A DNA stretch of 50,772 nucleotides from Oscillospiraceae bacterium (GCA_017461585.1 JAFTYM010000036.1:1-50772); one strand, 5' to 3'; shown: positions 15,663 to 23,562, counted from the first letter of the stretch. Translations and numbers: made by a program. Notes: generated by a model from the letters alone, not told the origin.

Positions 15663-15854
15663 TTATTCAACCAAAGTGTCAAGACCCAGCTCTTTTTCGC
15701 AGTCAGAGCAGTAGATGAGCCAATCCTCATCCATCTTGTCGTCGCACTTTACCTCTTTTCCGCAGCCGTCACAATGAAGTGTGACCTTTCCACAGGCGCA
15801 AAGTGTGAAGACCATAAGGGCGATGAGCAGAAGGGCAAGAAATTTCTTTAACAT
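15663..15854 (-). CDS. Small zinc-binding lipoprotein
   Basis: I chose the ATG at 15854 with a GAGAG site upstream; it gives 63 residues. A lipoprotein signal (LKKFLALLLIALMVFTLCAC) ends at a lipid-modified cysteine, and the mature part carries two CxxC pairs (CDGC and CSDC), so it probably binds a metal outside the membrane. No family name is known to me. It lies 16 bp after the FUSC-like gene and may be cotranscribed with it. Confidence 0.7.
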   Translation of the reverse strand: MLKKFLALLLIALMVFTLCACGKVTLHCDGCGKEVKCDDKMDEDWLIYCSDCEKELGLDTLVE

Positions 15855-15870
15855 AAAAATCACTCTCTCT

Positions 15871-16449
15871 TTATTTTGTAATCAGTTCTTTTTCTTCTTC
15901 GGGAGCTTCAGCAAAAACCTCTTTTTTCTTCAGGTGCAGGGCACGCAGGATATTGTGCATGCGCTCACGGGGGAGAAGCAGGCTTATAAGTATGCCGACG
16001 GCAACGCCGATGCCTGTGTCTACGATACGGTTGATGCTGTAGGAGATGTAGCTCTCAACAGGTGTATTGAAAAGCAGGATGCACAGCACAACGCCGCCGG
16101 GCTGGATTGCGCCTACCCATTTGCAGAGGTTGCCGGCTAAGATAAGCAGCACAACGCCAACAAAGACGAAGAGCAGCATTAAAGGACGTGTTGCGCCGTC
16201 GGGGTAAATAAGCAGGTACAGGCGGAAGAGGATCATACCCAGTACACCGCCGATAATTGTGCCGAAAAAGCGGTTGCCGCCGTAGAGCTTGGAGCCTGCC
16301 ATGTCTCCGCCGACACCGAAAATGGCGCCGATGCAGGCGAAGGTGGGGTTGCGGTCAATAAGCAGATAAACAAGGGCGCAAAGGGTAGCTGCCAGAGCGC
16401 TTTTTATGTTCTGCTGACCGATATGAAAACGCCAGTTTGTTTTATTCAC
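15871..16449 (-). CDS. FUSC/aromatic acid exporter-like membrane protein
   Basis: This 192-residue protein has about six membrane segments and resembles the N-terminal half of FUSC/ArAE family proteins: IGQQNIKSALAATLCALVYLL at the start and GGNRFFGTIIGGVLG in the third segment. The C-terminus is a charged tail (KKKEVFAEAPEEEKELITK). Relatives export aromatic acids or are of unknown function. It is half the length of full FUSC proteins, which is normal for the short Firmicute form. Confidence 0.75.
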   Translation of the reverse strand: MNKTNWRFHIGQQNIKSALAATLCALVYLLIDRNPTFACIGAIFGVGGDMAGSKLYGGNRFFGTIIGGVLGMILFRLYLLIYPDGATRPLMLLFVFVGVVLLILAGNLCKWVGAIQPGGVVLCILLFNTPVESYISYSINRIVDTGIGVAVGILISLLLPRERMHNILRALHLKKKEVFAEAPEEEKELITK

Positions 16450-16523
16450 GGGAAAAACCTCGGTTCGTCATAAGATTTGTCGGTTTTTGATTATATCACT
16501 ATTCCCGTGCTTTACAAGTGGTT

Positions 16524-17042
16524 TTACAGCATAATTTCGTATAAAAGCTCGTATCGCGCCTCTTGAGAGGAGCGGTTTTTTCGACCGGGCGTACAGCTTA
16601 CCCTGTGCATGCCGATTTTCTCCATGACGCGGTATGACCCTGTGTTTTCACTGTCGCAGCAGGCAAAAACACACTCTATATCCCACACCCTCTTTGCATA
16701 TTCCAACATGGCTAAAGCTGCCTCGGTTGTGTAGCCGCGGTTCCAGTAGTCTCGGTGTATTACCCAGCCAAGCTCCGCTCTTTTGGGGTCGTCCACAAAA
16801 TAGAGAGTTATCTCGCCTATGTGCGTGTCCCCCAGCATTATGGCAAAGTGGCGGTAGGCGGGGTTCTTATCGTACCAGTTTTTGACAGACTGCTCTAAAA
16901 CCTCCCGCGTTTCCTCCAGCGAATCATAGGGCAGAAACATCATGAATTTTGTGTTTTCAGGATTGCCCGCATATTCAAATGTGGATTGCAGGTGGGACAT
17001 ATTTACCGGCGTAAGTGTAAGCCGCTTTGTTGTTAGTGTCAT
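16524..17042 (-). CDS. GNAT-family N-acetyltransferase (RimJ/RimL-like)
   Basis: The start at 17042 (MTLTTKRLTLTPV) has a GAGGTG site and gives 172 residues. The GNAT fold is visible from the RLTLTPV first strand, the HIGEITLYF strand, and the acetyl-CoA loop region ELGWVIHRDYWNRGYTTEAA. RimJ/RimL-like enzymes acetylate protein N-termini or small amines. Its ATG overlaps the stop of the RAYT gene (ATGA), so it is translationally coupled to the transposase, an odd pairing. Confidence 0.88.
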   Translation of the reverse strand: MTLTTKRLTLTPVNMSHLQSTFEYAGNPENTKFMMFLPYDSLEETREVLEQSVKNWYDKNPAYRHFAIMLGDTHIGEITLYFVDDPKRAELGWVIHRDYWNRGYTTEAALAMLEYAKRVWDIECVFACCDSENTGSYRVMEKIGMHRVSCTPGRKNRSSQEARYELLYEIML

Positions 17043-17560
17043 GGTGTCACCTCGGAAGGAATGTAAAAACAGTCTTGTGTCCATTTTTCGGGGTTTGTGT
17101 CAATATATTGCCATATTTCGCGAAAGTCTTTTTCTCCGCGTATAATGTGATCGTGGAAAGAAGTTTGCCATAACTTTGCGGAAGGCATAAATGCCTTCCC
17201 TACGTTGCGTGTTACGGCTGCTTTGAATTTTCCTACAACATTGGGAATATCGAATTTCGGCGCCGTAGGGAACGGATTTATCCGTTCCGTAATTCTGATG
17301 ATGATATGAATATGATTCGGCATTATAACATATTTATCTATGCTTATGTTTGTATAATGCTTTTCTATGTTCAAAATCTCATTTTCTGCTATTCTGCCAA
17401 TGTATGACAAATGCATTTCTGGTTTGTGATACACATCGCCATTTGATATGGTTCCGAAAATAGCTTGACGATTATGTGTACACAACGTGATAAAATACGC
17501 GCCCGGTGTACTGTAATCATAATCTTTTATGCGTGTTGCTTTACGGTTTGGGTAAATCAT
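17039..17560 (-). CDS. REP-associated tyrosine transposase (RAYT), with two in-frame REP copies
   Basis: The start at 17560 (MIYPNRKATRIKDYDY) has a GAGGA site and gives 173 residues. It belongs to the Y1/HUH transposases of the IS200-like RAYT group: YFITLCTHNR near 22-31, HUH motif His83-Ile-His85 in MPNHIHIII, and a C-terminal WQTSFHDHIIR plus YIDTNPEKW block whose Tyr152 is the likely catalytic tyrosine. RAYTs act on hairpins with a GTAG foot (known for the family). Two stretches of this gene are REP-like units themselves: residues about 91-99 from 17265-17289 and about 120-127 from 17179-17203. Both keep the frame and lengthen the protein compared with the usual RAYT pattern. Confidence 0.9.
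   Translation of the reverse strand: MIYPNRKATRIKDYDYSTPGAYFITLCTHNRQAIFGTISNGDVYHKPEMHLSYIGRIAENEILNIEKHYTNISIDKYVIMPNHIHIIIRITERINPFPTAPKFDIPNVVGKFKAAVTRNVGKAFMPSAKLWQTSFHDHIIRGEKDFREIWQYIDTNPEKWTQDCFYIPSEVTP
17179..17203 (-). repeat. REP unit inside the RAYT gene (second copy, opposite orientation)
   Basis: Arms GGAAGGCAT and ATGCCTTCC end in CTAC, the complement of the GTAG foot. It is read in frame as about GKAFMPSA. Confidence 0.8.
17265..17289 (+). repeat. REP unit inside the RAYT gene (first copy)
   Basis: GTAG foot, then arms GGAACGGAT and ATCCGTTCC, identical in form to intergenic copies such as those near 31369 and 40646. On the coding strand it is read as TERINPFPT. Confidence 0.85.
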
Positions 17561-17588
17561 AGGGCTGTTCCTCGAATACAATCTTCCG

Positions 17589-17618
17589 TTGACATACTTT
17601 TTTACATAATAGTATAAT
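17589..17618 (+). promoter_or_regulatory. Promoter of the cupin gene
   Basis: TTGACA (17589-17594) and TATAAT (17613-17618) with an 18-bp spacer, about 30 bp before the start codon. Confidence 0.75.
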
Positions 17619-17646
17619 TGAACAAACAATTCAAGGAGATGAAGCT

Positions 17647-18144
17647 ATGTCTGACAAGATGATCGTTATAAACTCCGAGGATGTGCCTCAGCAGGACTTT
17701 CGGGAAATCCCATGGATATGTAAATTCGACGGCGACCGGTACGGCACAAATAATTTCTACTCCGTGCATTGGAACATGCCCCAGCCGAGGGTAGAGGACA
17801 CGGACAATGTGGGGCATCCCCCTCACATGCACAAGGAAAATGAGATAATGATGCTCATCGGCATGGACCCCGAAAACCCCGATGATCTGGGGGCAGAGGT
17901 GCAGATGTGCATCGGCGAGGACATGGAAAAGCACATTTTCACCAAAAGCTGCACGGTGATCATCCCCGGCGGCACTCCCCACGGAAATTTCCGTATTATA
18001 GAGAGCAAAAAGCCGTGGATGTTCGTTCAGGTGCAGGAAGCTGCAGAAAGAACAGAAAAGTTTTTGTGGGATTATTTAACGCCCGAGCAGATAGCGGCGA
18101 TTCCCAATAAAGATTTTTGGAAAGACACAGGATATGATGACTAA
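17647..18144 (+). CDS. Cupin-like protein
   Basis: This 165-residue soluble protein has AAGGAG before its ATG. A likely cupin core is seen from PPHMHKENEIMMLIG (two His and one Glu in the metal-binding arrangement) to VIIPGGTPHGNFR (second motif with His). Cupins of this kind bind small acids or metals; the substrate is unknown. It is divergent from the RAYT/GNAT pair. Confidence 0.7.
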   Translation: MSDKMIVINSEDVPQQDFREIPWICKFDGDRYGTNNFYSVHWNMPQPRVEDTDNVGHPPHMHKENEIMMLIGMDPENPDDLGAEVQMCIGEDMEKHIFTKSCTVIIPGGTPHGNFRIIESKKPWMFVQVQEAAERTEKFLWDYLTPEQIAAIPNKDFWKDTGYDD

Positions 18145-18148
18145 TACG

Positions 18149-18180
18149 CAGGGACGGTTTTCCGTCCCTGTATTTTATTT
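18149..18180 (+). terminator. Terminator of the cupin gene
   Basis: Arms CAGGGACGG (18149-18157) and CCGTCCCTG (18162-18170), then a T-rich stretch. A REP unit in reverse orientation follows at 18183-18208. Confidence 0.8.
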
Positions 18181-18182
18181 TT

Positions 18183-18208
18183 CGGGACGTCGGGGCGCCG
18201 TCCCCTAC
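18183..18208 (-). repeat. REP-like hairpin
   Basis: Minus-orientation unit ending in CCCCTAC, with imperfect arms CGGGACG and CGTCCC. Confidence 0.7.
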
Positions 18209-18252
18209 AAACAAAAAACCTGCACAGGCTATGACCTGCGCAGGCATAAATT

Positions 18253-18444
18253 TTATTTACGGCAAATGGCTTCCTCATCAACGGGAATCTCGCCATTTTC
18301 AGCCTCATATTCTTTGACACAAAGCTGTGCAAGATACTCAAGCTGAGCGTTTAAAGAACGCTTGTTGTCTTTGGCAACGTATGTGATTTTATAAAGAAGC
18401 TCCGGCTCAAAGCGGATGCCTGTCTGAACTTTGTTTGTCGCCAC
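18253..18444 (-). CDS. Arc-type ribbon-helix-helix DNA-binding protein
   Basis: This 63-residue protein has an Arc/MetJ-like pattern: TGIRFEPELLYKITYVAK (strand then first helix) and NKRSLNAQLEYLAQLCVKEYE (second helix). Such proteins are dimeric regulators, common on mobile elements and in toxin-antitoxin loci, but no toxin gene is adjacent. A hairpin at about 18218-18245 (CCTGCACAGG and CCTGCGCAGG) follows it and should terminate it. Confidence 0.8.
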   Translation of the reverse strand: MATNKVQTGIRFEPELLYKITYVAKDNKRSLNAQLEYLAQLCVKEYEAENGEIPVDEEAICRK

Positions 18445-18463
18445 GATAACACCTCACAAATAT

Positions 18464-18520
18464 TGTGATAACAGTATAGCAACACCAATATTGAAATTAT
18501 ACAAACAGAGTGTTATCATA
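18464..18520. promoter_or_regulatory. Possible RHH operator repeats
   Basis: TGTGATAACA (18464-18473) and TGTTATCATA (18511-18520) are near-complementary and lie between the divergent RHH and small-protein genes; they could bind the RHH protein. Assignment is by position only. Confidence 0.4.
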
Positions 18521-18552
18521 TTGGCGTAATATTTTGAATATGATGTGATAAA

Positions 18553-18702
18553 ATGCCTGATTATCAGAAGCTGTATACTATGCTGTTTAACAGCATAACG
18601 GATGCATTAAAAATGCTTGACAGACTTGATATACTTACCGCGAAAGAAGTTTTGATTGAAGCACAGCAGAAAGCTGAAGAAGAATATATTGACGGGGAAT
18701 AA
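18553..18702 (+). CDS. 49-residue small protein
   Basis: A short gene starts at ATG 18553 (MPDYQKLYTMLFNSITDALK) and ends at TAA 18702. It is predicted to be helical: a first helix to about residue 25, then LTAKEVLIEAQQKAEEEYID. I recall similar 45-60-residue proteins as frequent in clostridial genomes and phage-like regions, with no known function. It is divergent from the RHH gene, sharing a 108-bp control region. No obvious strong ribosome site precedes it, which lowers confidence. Confidence 0.65.
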   Translation: MPDYQKLYTMLFNSITDALKMLDRLDILTAKEVLIEAQQKAEEEYIDGE

Positions 18703-18717
18703 TATGGTTGGCGTATC

Positions 18718-19003
18718 GTAGGGGCGACCTGTGGTCGCCCGTTTTTATATTGGTGCAGGCAACCGCTCTGTCAAGCCTGCGCCATTCTTTGCATACTTTC
18801 TTAGTCGAGTAAGAAAGTATGCCTGCGGAGCAATGACAAGGTAAAAAATTTGTGCCGTGGTAACGGGAGGGCACGGAGACCCTCCCCTACAACCAATGTT
18901 GCAAGATTATGCGTGATTTCACACACGGACCGTCGAGGACGCCATCCCCTACAACGCGAAACGTGAGATTTTTGTCGTAGGGGAGGGGGTCCATGCCCTC
19001 CCG
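18718..19003. repeat. REP cluster with a CATACTTTCTT hairpin
   Basis: GTAG-footed units occur at 18718-18741 (GGGCGACC/GGTCGCCC), 18864-18890 (reverse), 18926-18952 (reverse) and 18977-19003. A GCATACTTTCTTA/TAAGAAAGTATGC hairpin at 18791-18822 belongs to a degraded copy of the ~190-bp element. No gene is seen. Confidence 0.8.
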
Positions 19004-19043
19004 ATTTCGGGCGGATAATATCCCCCTGCTGACATGCCGCACA

Positions 19044-19082
19044 AAAGGAAAGACAGATGCATTACGCATCTGTCTTTCCTTT
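19044..19082. terminator. Very strong terminator of the rubrerythrin operon
   Basis: Perfect 17-bp arms (19044-19060 and 19066-19082; AAAGGAAAGACAGATGC and its complement) with a 5-nt loop. On the minus strand it follows the rubredoxin gene after a 49-bp gap. Confidence 0.75.
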
Positions 19083-19131
19083 ATCTATCAGCTTCTGTAC
19101 GGGTGGAGAACCGTATAGAATGTCAGCTGAA

Positions 19132-19266
19132 TTAGTTTACGGGAGAGAACTCGTCTTTTCCGACGGAGCAGAGCTCACACTCGAAATCATCTGGGAGATC
19201 TTCCCATTTTACGCCTGTCTCTTCTTCATCATAGATCCAGCCGCAAACATCACAAATATATTTCAT
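19132..19266 (-). CDS. Short rubredoxin-like protein
   Basis: This 44-residue protein starts MKYICDVCGWIYDEEE and has two CxxC pairs (C5xxC8 and C30xxC33), the iron site of rubredoxin. It is about eight residues shorter than classic rubredoxin and lacks the usual Pro after the first Cys of the second pair. Rubredoxins pass electrons to rubrerythrin-type peroxidases, and the rubrerythrin gene lies 14 bp upstream in the same direction, so it is the likely electron donor. Confidence 0.8.
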   Translation of the reverse strand: MKYICDVCGWIYDEEETGVKWEDLPDDFECELCSVGKDEFSPVN

Positions 19267-19280
19267 GGTCAAACTACCTC

Positions 19281-19826
19281 TTACTTACCGAAGTATCTCT
19301 TCAGAAGACCTGCAAATGCCTTACCGTGGCGAGCCTCGTCGCGTGCCATCTCGTGAACTGTGTCGTGGATAGCGTCCAGACCAAGCTCCTTTGCGCGCTT
19401 TGCAAGGTTTGTCTTGCCGAGAGTTGCACCGTTTTCAGCCTCAACGCGGACTGTCAGGTTCTTTTCTGTGCTGTCGTAAACAACTTCACCCAGAAGCTCA
19501 GCAAACTTTGCTGCATGCTCAGCCTCTTCCCAAGCTGCCTTTTCCCAGTACAGACCGATCTCGGGATATCCCTCGCGGTGAGCAACGCGAGCCATAGCAA
19601 GGTACATACCTACTTCGGAGCACTCAGCCTCAAAGTTGGATCTCAGATCCATGATAACATCTTCGGGAACACCGTTTGCAACACCGACAATGTGCTCGGA
19701 AGCCCATGTCATCTCTTCAGACTGCTCGATAAACTTGGAGCCGGGAACCTTGCAGAGGGGGCAAGCCTCGGGAGCTGTTTCGCCTTCGTGAACATAACCG
19801 CATACGGGACATACAAACTTCTTCAT
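19281..19826 (-). CDS. rbr: Reverse rubrerythrin (N-terminal rubredoxin domain)
   Basis: This 181-residue protein has a rubredoxin-like iron site at its N-terminus (C6xxC9, C22xxC25) and a ferritin-like diiron domain after it ([46 protein letters not shown]). The domain order is that of the reverse rubrerythrins of clostridia, which reduce hydrogen peroxide and oxygen with NADH via electron carriers. A rubredoxin gene follows and a PerR-like regulator precedes it, so the set is a peroxide-defence operon of an anaerobe. Confidence 0.92.
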   Translation of the reverse strand: MKKFVCPVCGYVHEGETAPEACPLCKVPGSKFIEQSEEMTWASEHIVGVANGVPEDVIMDLRSNFEAECSEVGMYLAMARVAHREGYPEIGLYWEKAAWEEAEHAAKFAELLGEVVYDSTEKNLTVRVEAENGATLGKTNLAKRAKELGLDAIHDTVHEMARDEARHGKAFAGLLKRYFGK

Positions 19827-19865
19827 AATTTTTTCCTCCTGATAGATAAATAAAATAAATTTTAA

Positions 19866-20255
19866 TTAGTTTTTGTTATTTGCACATGACGGACAAAGTC
19901 CATGATATGTTATATCGCAGTTTTCAACCTGAAAGCCCTCTTTTGAAAGCTGAGCCGCAGCCATACTGAAATCTACTGTGATGTCGTGTACTGTGCCGCA
20001 TTGTCTGCAGGCAAAATGGGGGTGGGGGAGTGTGTTGGCATCGTATCTCTCGGTGCCGTTTACTACTGTGACTACTCTCACCAGTCCGTCGTCTTTAAAA
20101 AGAGTCAGGTTTCTGTAGACCGTTCCGAGGCTGATATCAGGATATACCCCGCGGATCTTTTCGTAGATCCATTCTGCTGTGGGGTGGCTTGTTGTGCCGC
20201 GGATGACCGAGAGGATGGCGTCACGCTTTTTACTGTGGCGTCTTGTCTGTTCCAT
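19866..20255 (-). CDS. perR: Fur-family peroxide regulator (PerR-like)
   Basis: This 129-residue Fur-family protein has a winged helix (HPTAEWIYEKIRGVYPDISLGTVYRNL), the regulatory metal region (RYDANTLPHPHFACRQC) and a second CxxC near the C-terminus (CPSC), which with the first makes the structural Cys4 zinc site. Position next to rubrerythrin favours PerR over Fur or Zur. PerR senses peroxide by oxidation of metal-binding His. Its own promoter carries a dyad, consistent with self-control. Confidence 0.88.
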   Translation of the reverse strand: MEQTRRHSKKRDAILSVIRGTTSHPTAEWIYEKIRGVYPDISLGTVYRNLTLFKDDGLVRVVTVVNGTERYDANTLPHPHFACRQCGTVHDITVDFSMAAAQLSKEGFQVENCDITYHGLCPSCANNKN

Positions 20256-20289
20256 TTTGTCCTCTCCTTAATAATAATCGTTCTTGTTA

Positions 20290-20323
20290 CTGTTAATATA
20301 ACAGAGCTTTCAGGATTTGTAAA
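20290..20323 (-). promoter_or_regulatory. Promoter and dyad of the perR-like gene
   Basis: On the minus strand TTTACA (20318-20323) and TATATT (20295-20300) have a 17-bp spacer. The dyad CTGTTA/TAACAG (20290-20304) covers the -10 region, a suitable place for a repressor. Confidence 0.65.
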
Positions 20324-20378
20324 GAGTTTTTTGAAATTTTTTCGAAAAAATTTTTGGGGGTGCAGGGGGAATGATTAC

Positions 20379-20542
20379 GGACCGTCGGGGACGCCGGTCC
20401 CTACAACTTATTCCACCGCCGTAGGGCGTGGATTTATCCATGCCGCAAAAATGCCTCACGGATATGCGGAACGGATAAATCCGTTCCCTACAACGCATCC
20501 ATATTATGATTTCCGTTGTAGTGGACGGGTTTCACGTCCCGT
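20379..20542. repeat. Four REP-like hairpins
   Basis: Units at about 20379-20405 (reverse, CGGACCG/CGGTCC), 20419-20444 (GGCGTGGAT/ATCCATGCC), 20466-20491 (reverse, GGAACGGAT/ATCCGTTCC) and 20517-20542. No gene is seen in this gap. Confidence 0.8.
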
Positions 20543-20591
20543 GTGTAAAAACTATTTACAATGCTGCGGCATTATGCACCAACAAAAAACA

Positions 20592-20621
20592 ACAAAAACC
20601 CCTTCCCGAAGGAAGGGGTTT
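20592..20621. terminator. Terminator of the M3 peptidase operon
   Basis: Arms AAACCCCTTCC and GGAAGGGGTTT (20596-20621), with a T run on the minus strand, follow the stop at 20626. Confidence 0.8.
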
Positions 20622-20625
20622 AAGC

Positions 20626-22587
20626 TTATTCAAAATAATTCAGAATAGTATTAACAATTGCGTTTGCGCGCTCTACAGAGAAGGAGGCGTCAAGTCCGAT
20701 GTCCTCCATATTCTCAAGGTAGTTGAGCTCCCAATCGCGGTCGCACAGGGCAATGAAGGTGTCAACACCCTTGCCGGGTTCGTTAAGCTCCTGTTCGTAA
20801 ATCTGGAAGGCCGCGTCGTTGGAGATGATGTAGCTTACGATGTAGAAGGGATTTGTGAAGAAGTGGGGAATGTCTATCCACATATTGTCGTACATGGCAT
20901 CGTCACCGGGGACGATAAGTCCGTACTGCAGATATACATCGTGAGCGGTCTGACGGATACGTTCGGGAGTGAGCTCATTTGCGGGGATGGCGTAAACTGC
21001 CTCTTCAAAGGCATTGTATGCGCCCTGCTCTGCGTAGAGCGTTACAAGATCTGTCATCTTCATCTTCTTTATGTCCTCGCTGTCTGTTCCCAGATAAGAG
21101 GAGTAGATGACCGCCAGAAATTCCATAGACTGTGAGCATGACTCACTTGCGTCGGTGGTTATGTAGGAGTTGTAGTTGATATACGCATCAATAAAGTGAC
21201 CGAACTCGTGGGCAAAGCTTACATAGTCGTCCAGCGTGCCAGTGGCATCCAGCAGAATGTAGGGTGCCTGCCAGTCCTCAAAATATGTCTGGAAGCTCAT
21301 GTTTGCCTTAACGCCTGAGATCTCAATGTCGAAAAGTCCGTTTTTCTCCATATACTGGTAGATATCCCAGACTTTGCCGCCAATCTCACGGCAGCACTCG
21401 CGAAGTGCGTCCTGATTTTCCTCGGGAGTGAGGCTTCCGGGCATGTAGTAGTCATACAGCTCGCCGCTGTAGTACATGTCAAGGTAGAGTGGCACAACGC
21501 CGAGACAGACGGTGCTGATATACTCGCGTACATCGTCGGGAGCGTAGTCTCTTGCGTAGTCCTCATAGGCGTAGTCGATATATGAGTCGTAGCCCAGCAT
21601 ATCGGCTATCTGATGGCGTGTTTTGATGAGGTCGATGTAGATCTCACCTGCCAGAACGCCGTATTTCTCATAGTAAATCTCCAGCGCATTGTAGTATTTT
21701 GTGCTGTCGTCGGAGTACATGTCAAGGTAATCCTCGACGTAAACTGTCTCGCCGTCTATCTCGATGGTGGGTGCGCCCATGAGATTCTGGTATTCAAGGA
21801 TTAGCTCTGCCTCTCTCTGATAGAGGGCAACAAGCTCATCATTATATGTGGACTCGCCTGTATAATAAATAAGGTAGTCTCCGCCGTAATAGTCCTCGTC
21901 CAGCTGAGAGCTTAAGGGACATGCCGCCAGGGCAAAGAGCATATCATCCAGCTTGCGGTCAATGACAGGGGACTGGGCGTTTAAATATACGCACTCGTCA
22001 TAGTAATACTGATCGGTAACGTCAGCGCAGCTTTTTGTGTCTGCCAGCCAGTACATGGTGTCAAAGTGCCAGTAGTCTGTATAAACCTCGTCCAAAAGTT
22101 CCGTTATTTCATCGTAGGACAGGGTGAAGCAGACTTCGATGATATTGTCGATTTTGGCGAGCATGCCGTCAACGTCGGGACGCTCGTAAACCATGAAGGA
22201 GTAGTGGACGGTTCCACGGTCGTCGGGGTCGTTGGACATGACGGGGGAGTCATCCTCGTCGGAGGCGAGTATGAGCTTTGAGAGGGTAACACCGAAATTG
22301 TCGTCATCGTGTATTACGATGGTGGGAAGATGAAGATTTGAGCCAAGTCTGCCGATAAAGACGACTACTGCAAGGATAACCGCCAGAACAGGTCGTAAAT
22401 TAATACGCTTTTTCTGATTTTGGGGAACGGTATAGCCGTCGGTGTAAACGGTCTCTCCGTTTAATATATATGTGTGCTCGCGGGAAGGCTCATATTCCTG
22501 CTCGTCAGGCTCAAAAACCTCGTCCTCTGGCTCAATGGTCTCCTGCTCTTCGGGAGCGATATTTTCGTTCTGTGTATTAAGATCCAT
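20626..22587 (-). CDS. Membrane-anchored M3-type metallopeptidase
   Basis: This 653-residue protein has an acidic cytoplasmic N-terminus (1-60), one membrane span at about 65-82, and a long outer domain related to oligoendopeptidase F/M3 peptidases. The zinc motif HEFGH is at about residue 457 (SFAHEFGHFIDAY), followed about 25 residues later by a Glu-containing ESCSQSMEFLA helix that supplies the third ligand. Most M3 enzymes are soluble and cytoplasmic; an outer, tethered form is less usual and suggests degradation of peptides at the cell surface. It follows an XRE-TPR regulator by 18 bp and is probably cotranscribed. Confidence 0.88.
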   Translation of the reverse strand: MDLNTQNENIAPEEQETIEPEDEVFEPDEQEYEPSREHTYILNGETVYTDGYTVPQNQKKRINLRPVLAVILAVVVFIGRLGSNLHLPTIVIHDDDNFGVTLSKLILASDEDDSPVMSNDPDDRGTVHYSFMVYERPDVDGMLAKIDNIIEVCFTLSYDEITELLDEVYTDYWHFDTMYWLADTKSCADVTDQYYYDECVYLNAQSPVIDRKLDDMLFALAACPLSSQLDEDYYGGDYLIYYTGESTYNDELVALYQREAELILEYQNLMGAPTIEIDGETVYVEDYLDMYSDDSTKYYNALEIYYEKYGVLAGEIYIDLIKTRHQIADMLGYDSYIDYAYEDYARDYAPDDVREYISTVCLGVVPLYLDMYYSGELYDYYMPGSLTPEENQDALRECCREIGGKVWDIYQYMEKNGLFDIEISGVKANMSFQTYFEDWQAPYILLDATGTLDDYVSFAHEFGHFIDAYINYNSYITTDASESCSQSMEFLAVIYSSYLGTDSEDIKKMKMTDLVTLYAEQGAYNAFEEAVYAIPANELTPERIRQTAHDVYLQYGLIVPGDDAMYDNMWIDIPHFFTNPFYIVSYIISNDAAFQIYEQELNEPGKGVDTFIALCDRDWELNYLENMEDIGLDASFSVERANAIVNTILNYFE

Positions 22588-22605
22588 ATCTTTACCCCCA
22601 AGCCC

Positions 22606-23466
22606 TTATTTCTGCATGGTCGCATAGTGGTATGCAGATTTATAGTCCTCAAGCTCTTTAAAGCAGAGCTCCAGCGCGGTGAAAAGCGCAGCTGTTTTAA
22701 GACCCAGCTCCTCGGCCTTTAAAAGGTGAGGGCAGGCATCTGCATAGTTTTTATCTGTTTTGAAAATAAGACCGATAACATATTCTTTTTTTGCTGAAAG
22801 CTCGGCGGTGAGATCGCCGTTTACAGCGGTGATGACGGCCATTGCTTCTGCTGTTTTGCCTGTAAGGCAGAGATTCTCCGCTTTTGCTATCTCAAAACGG
22901 GCGGAAAAACTTATAGACTCAACGCTTCGCTTGTACTCTTTTGCGTTTTCCTCAAATTCCTCAGGAGCCAGCACGTTGGCGCACTCAGCCAGAATAAGGC
23001 TCATCTCGGCGTCAATTTCTGCGGAGTAGTAAAGTCCCTGCTTGTTGTAGTAATCAGCGGAGTCTGCAAAGTATTTTGCTTTTTCAAAGTCCAGAGCGGC
23101 AAGGTACTCTCTTGCGGCTGCAAGGTCAGCTAAAGAGCGGAGGAGATATCCTTCGTCTGTTGTGCCTGCTGTCTGAGAGTTCTGAAGAAGGTTGATGCAG
23201 TCTTCATATCTGCCCTCTTTGTATGCATTTCTCATCTCATCCAGACCATCGGGACTTGAGCCGTCGGAAAATGTCAGATCGGACATGAGGTAAGACGTGG
23301 TAAGTCCCAGTCTGCTTGCCAAGAACTCAAGAGTCTTGACGGAGGGAGTTGCACTGTCGTTTTCTATTTTGGAGAGCATGTTTCTTGTGATGTGGTCGCC
23401 GACCAGTTCTTTCTGGGTAACGCCCAGCTCCAGGCGCGCCTGTTTTATTTTCTGACCGAGAGTCAT
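22606..23466 (-). CDS. XRE regulator with TPR repeats
   Basis: This 286-residue protein has an N-terminal helix-turn-helix (TQKELVGDHITRNMLSKIEN) and a helical remainder of TPR-like repeats (about 75-280), the layout of Rgg/PlcR-like peptide-sensing regulators. Because the next gene in the operon is a surface peptidase, a link to extracellular peptide sensing is tempting but unproven. A dyad in its own promoter spacer suggests self-regulation. Confidence 0.85.
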   Translation of the reverse strand: MTLGQKIKQARLELGVTQKELVGDHITRNMLSKIENDSATPSVKTLEFLASRLGLTTSYLMSDLTFSDGSSPDGLDEMRNAYKEGRYEDCINLLQNSQTAGTTDEGYLLRSLADLAAAREYLAALDFEKAKYFADSADYYNKQGLYYSAEIDAEMSLILAECANVLAPEEFEENAKEYKRSVESISFSARFEIAKAENLCLTGKTAEAMAVITAVNGDLTAELSAKKEYVIGLIFKTDKNYADACPHLLKAEELGLKTAALFTALELCFKELEDYKSAYHYATMQK

Positions 23467-23494
23467 GTAAAAACACTCCTTTGGTGAAATGTTT

Positions 23495-23523
23495 ATAGTA
23501 AATATGATTTACATATAGTCTAA
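23495..23523 (-). promoter_or_regulatory. Promoter with dyad for the XRE-TPR/M3 operon
   Basis: On the minus strand TTAGAC (23518-23523) and TACTAT (23495-23500) have a 17-bp spacer. The dyad GTAAAT/ATTTAC (23498-23512) fills most of the spacer, a likely operator. Confidence 0.65.
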
Positions 23524-23527
23524 CAAA

Positions 23528-23562
23528 AAACCTGCTTGTAATCAAGCAGGTTTCTTACTTTT
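23528..23562. terminator. Terminator of the yabP-yabQ-divIC-S1 operon
   Basis: Arms AAACCTGCTTG (23528-23538) and CAAGCAGGTTT (23543-23553) follow the S1 gene on the minus strand, with a T run. Confidence 0.8.
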
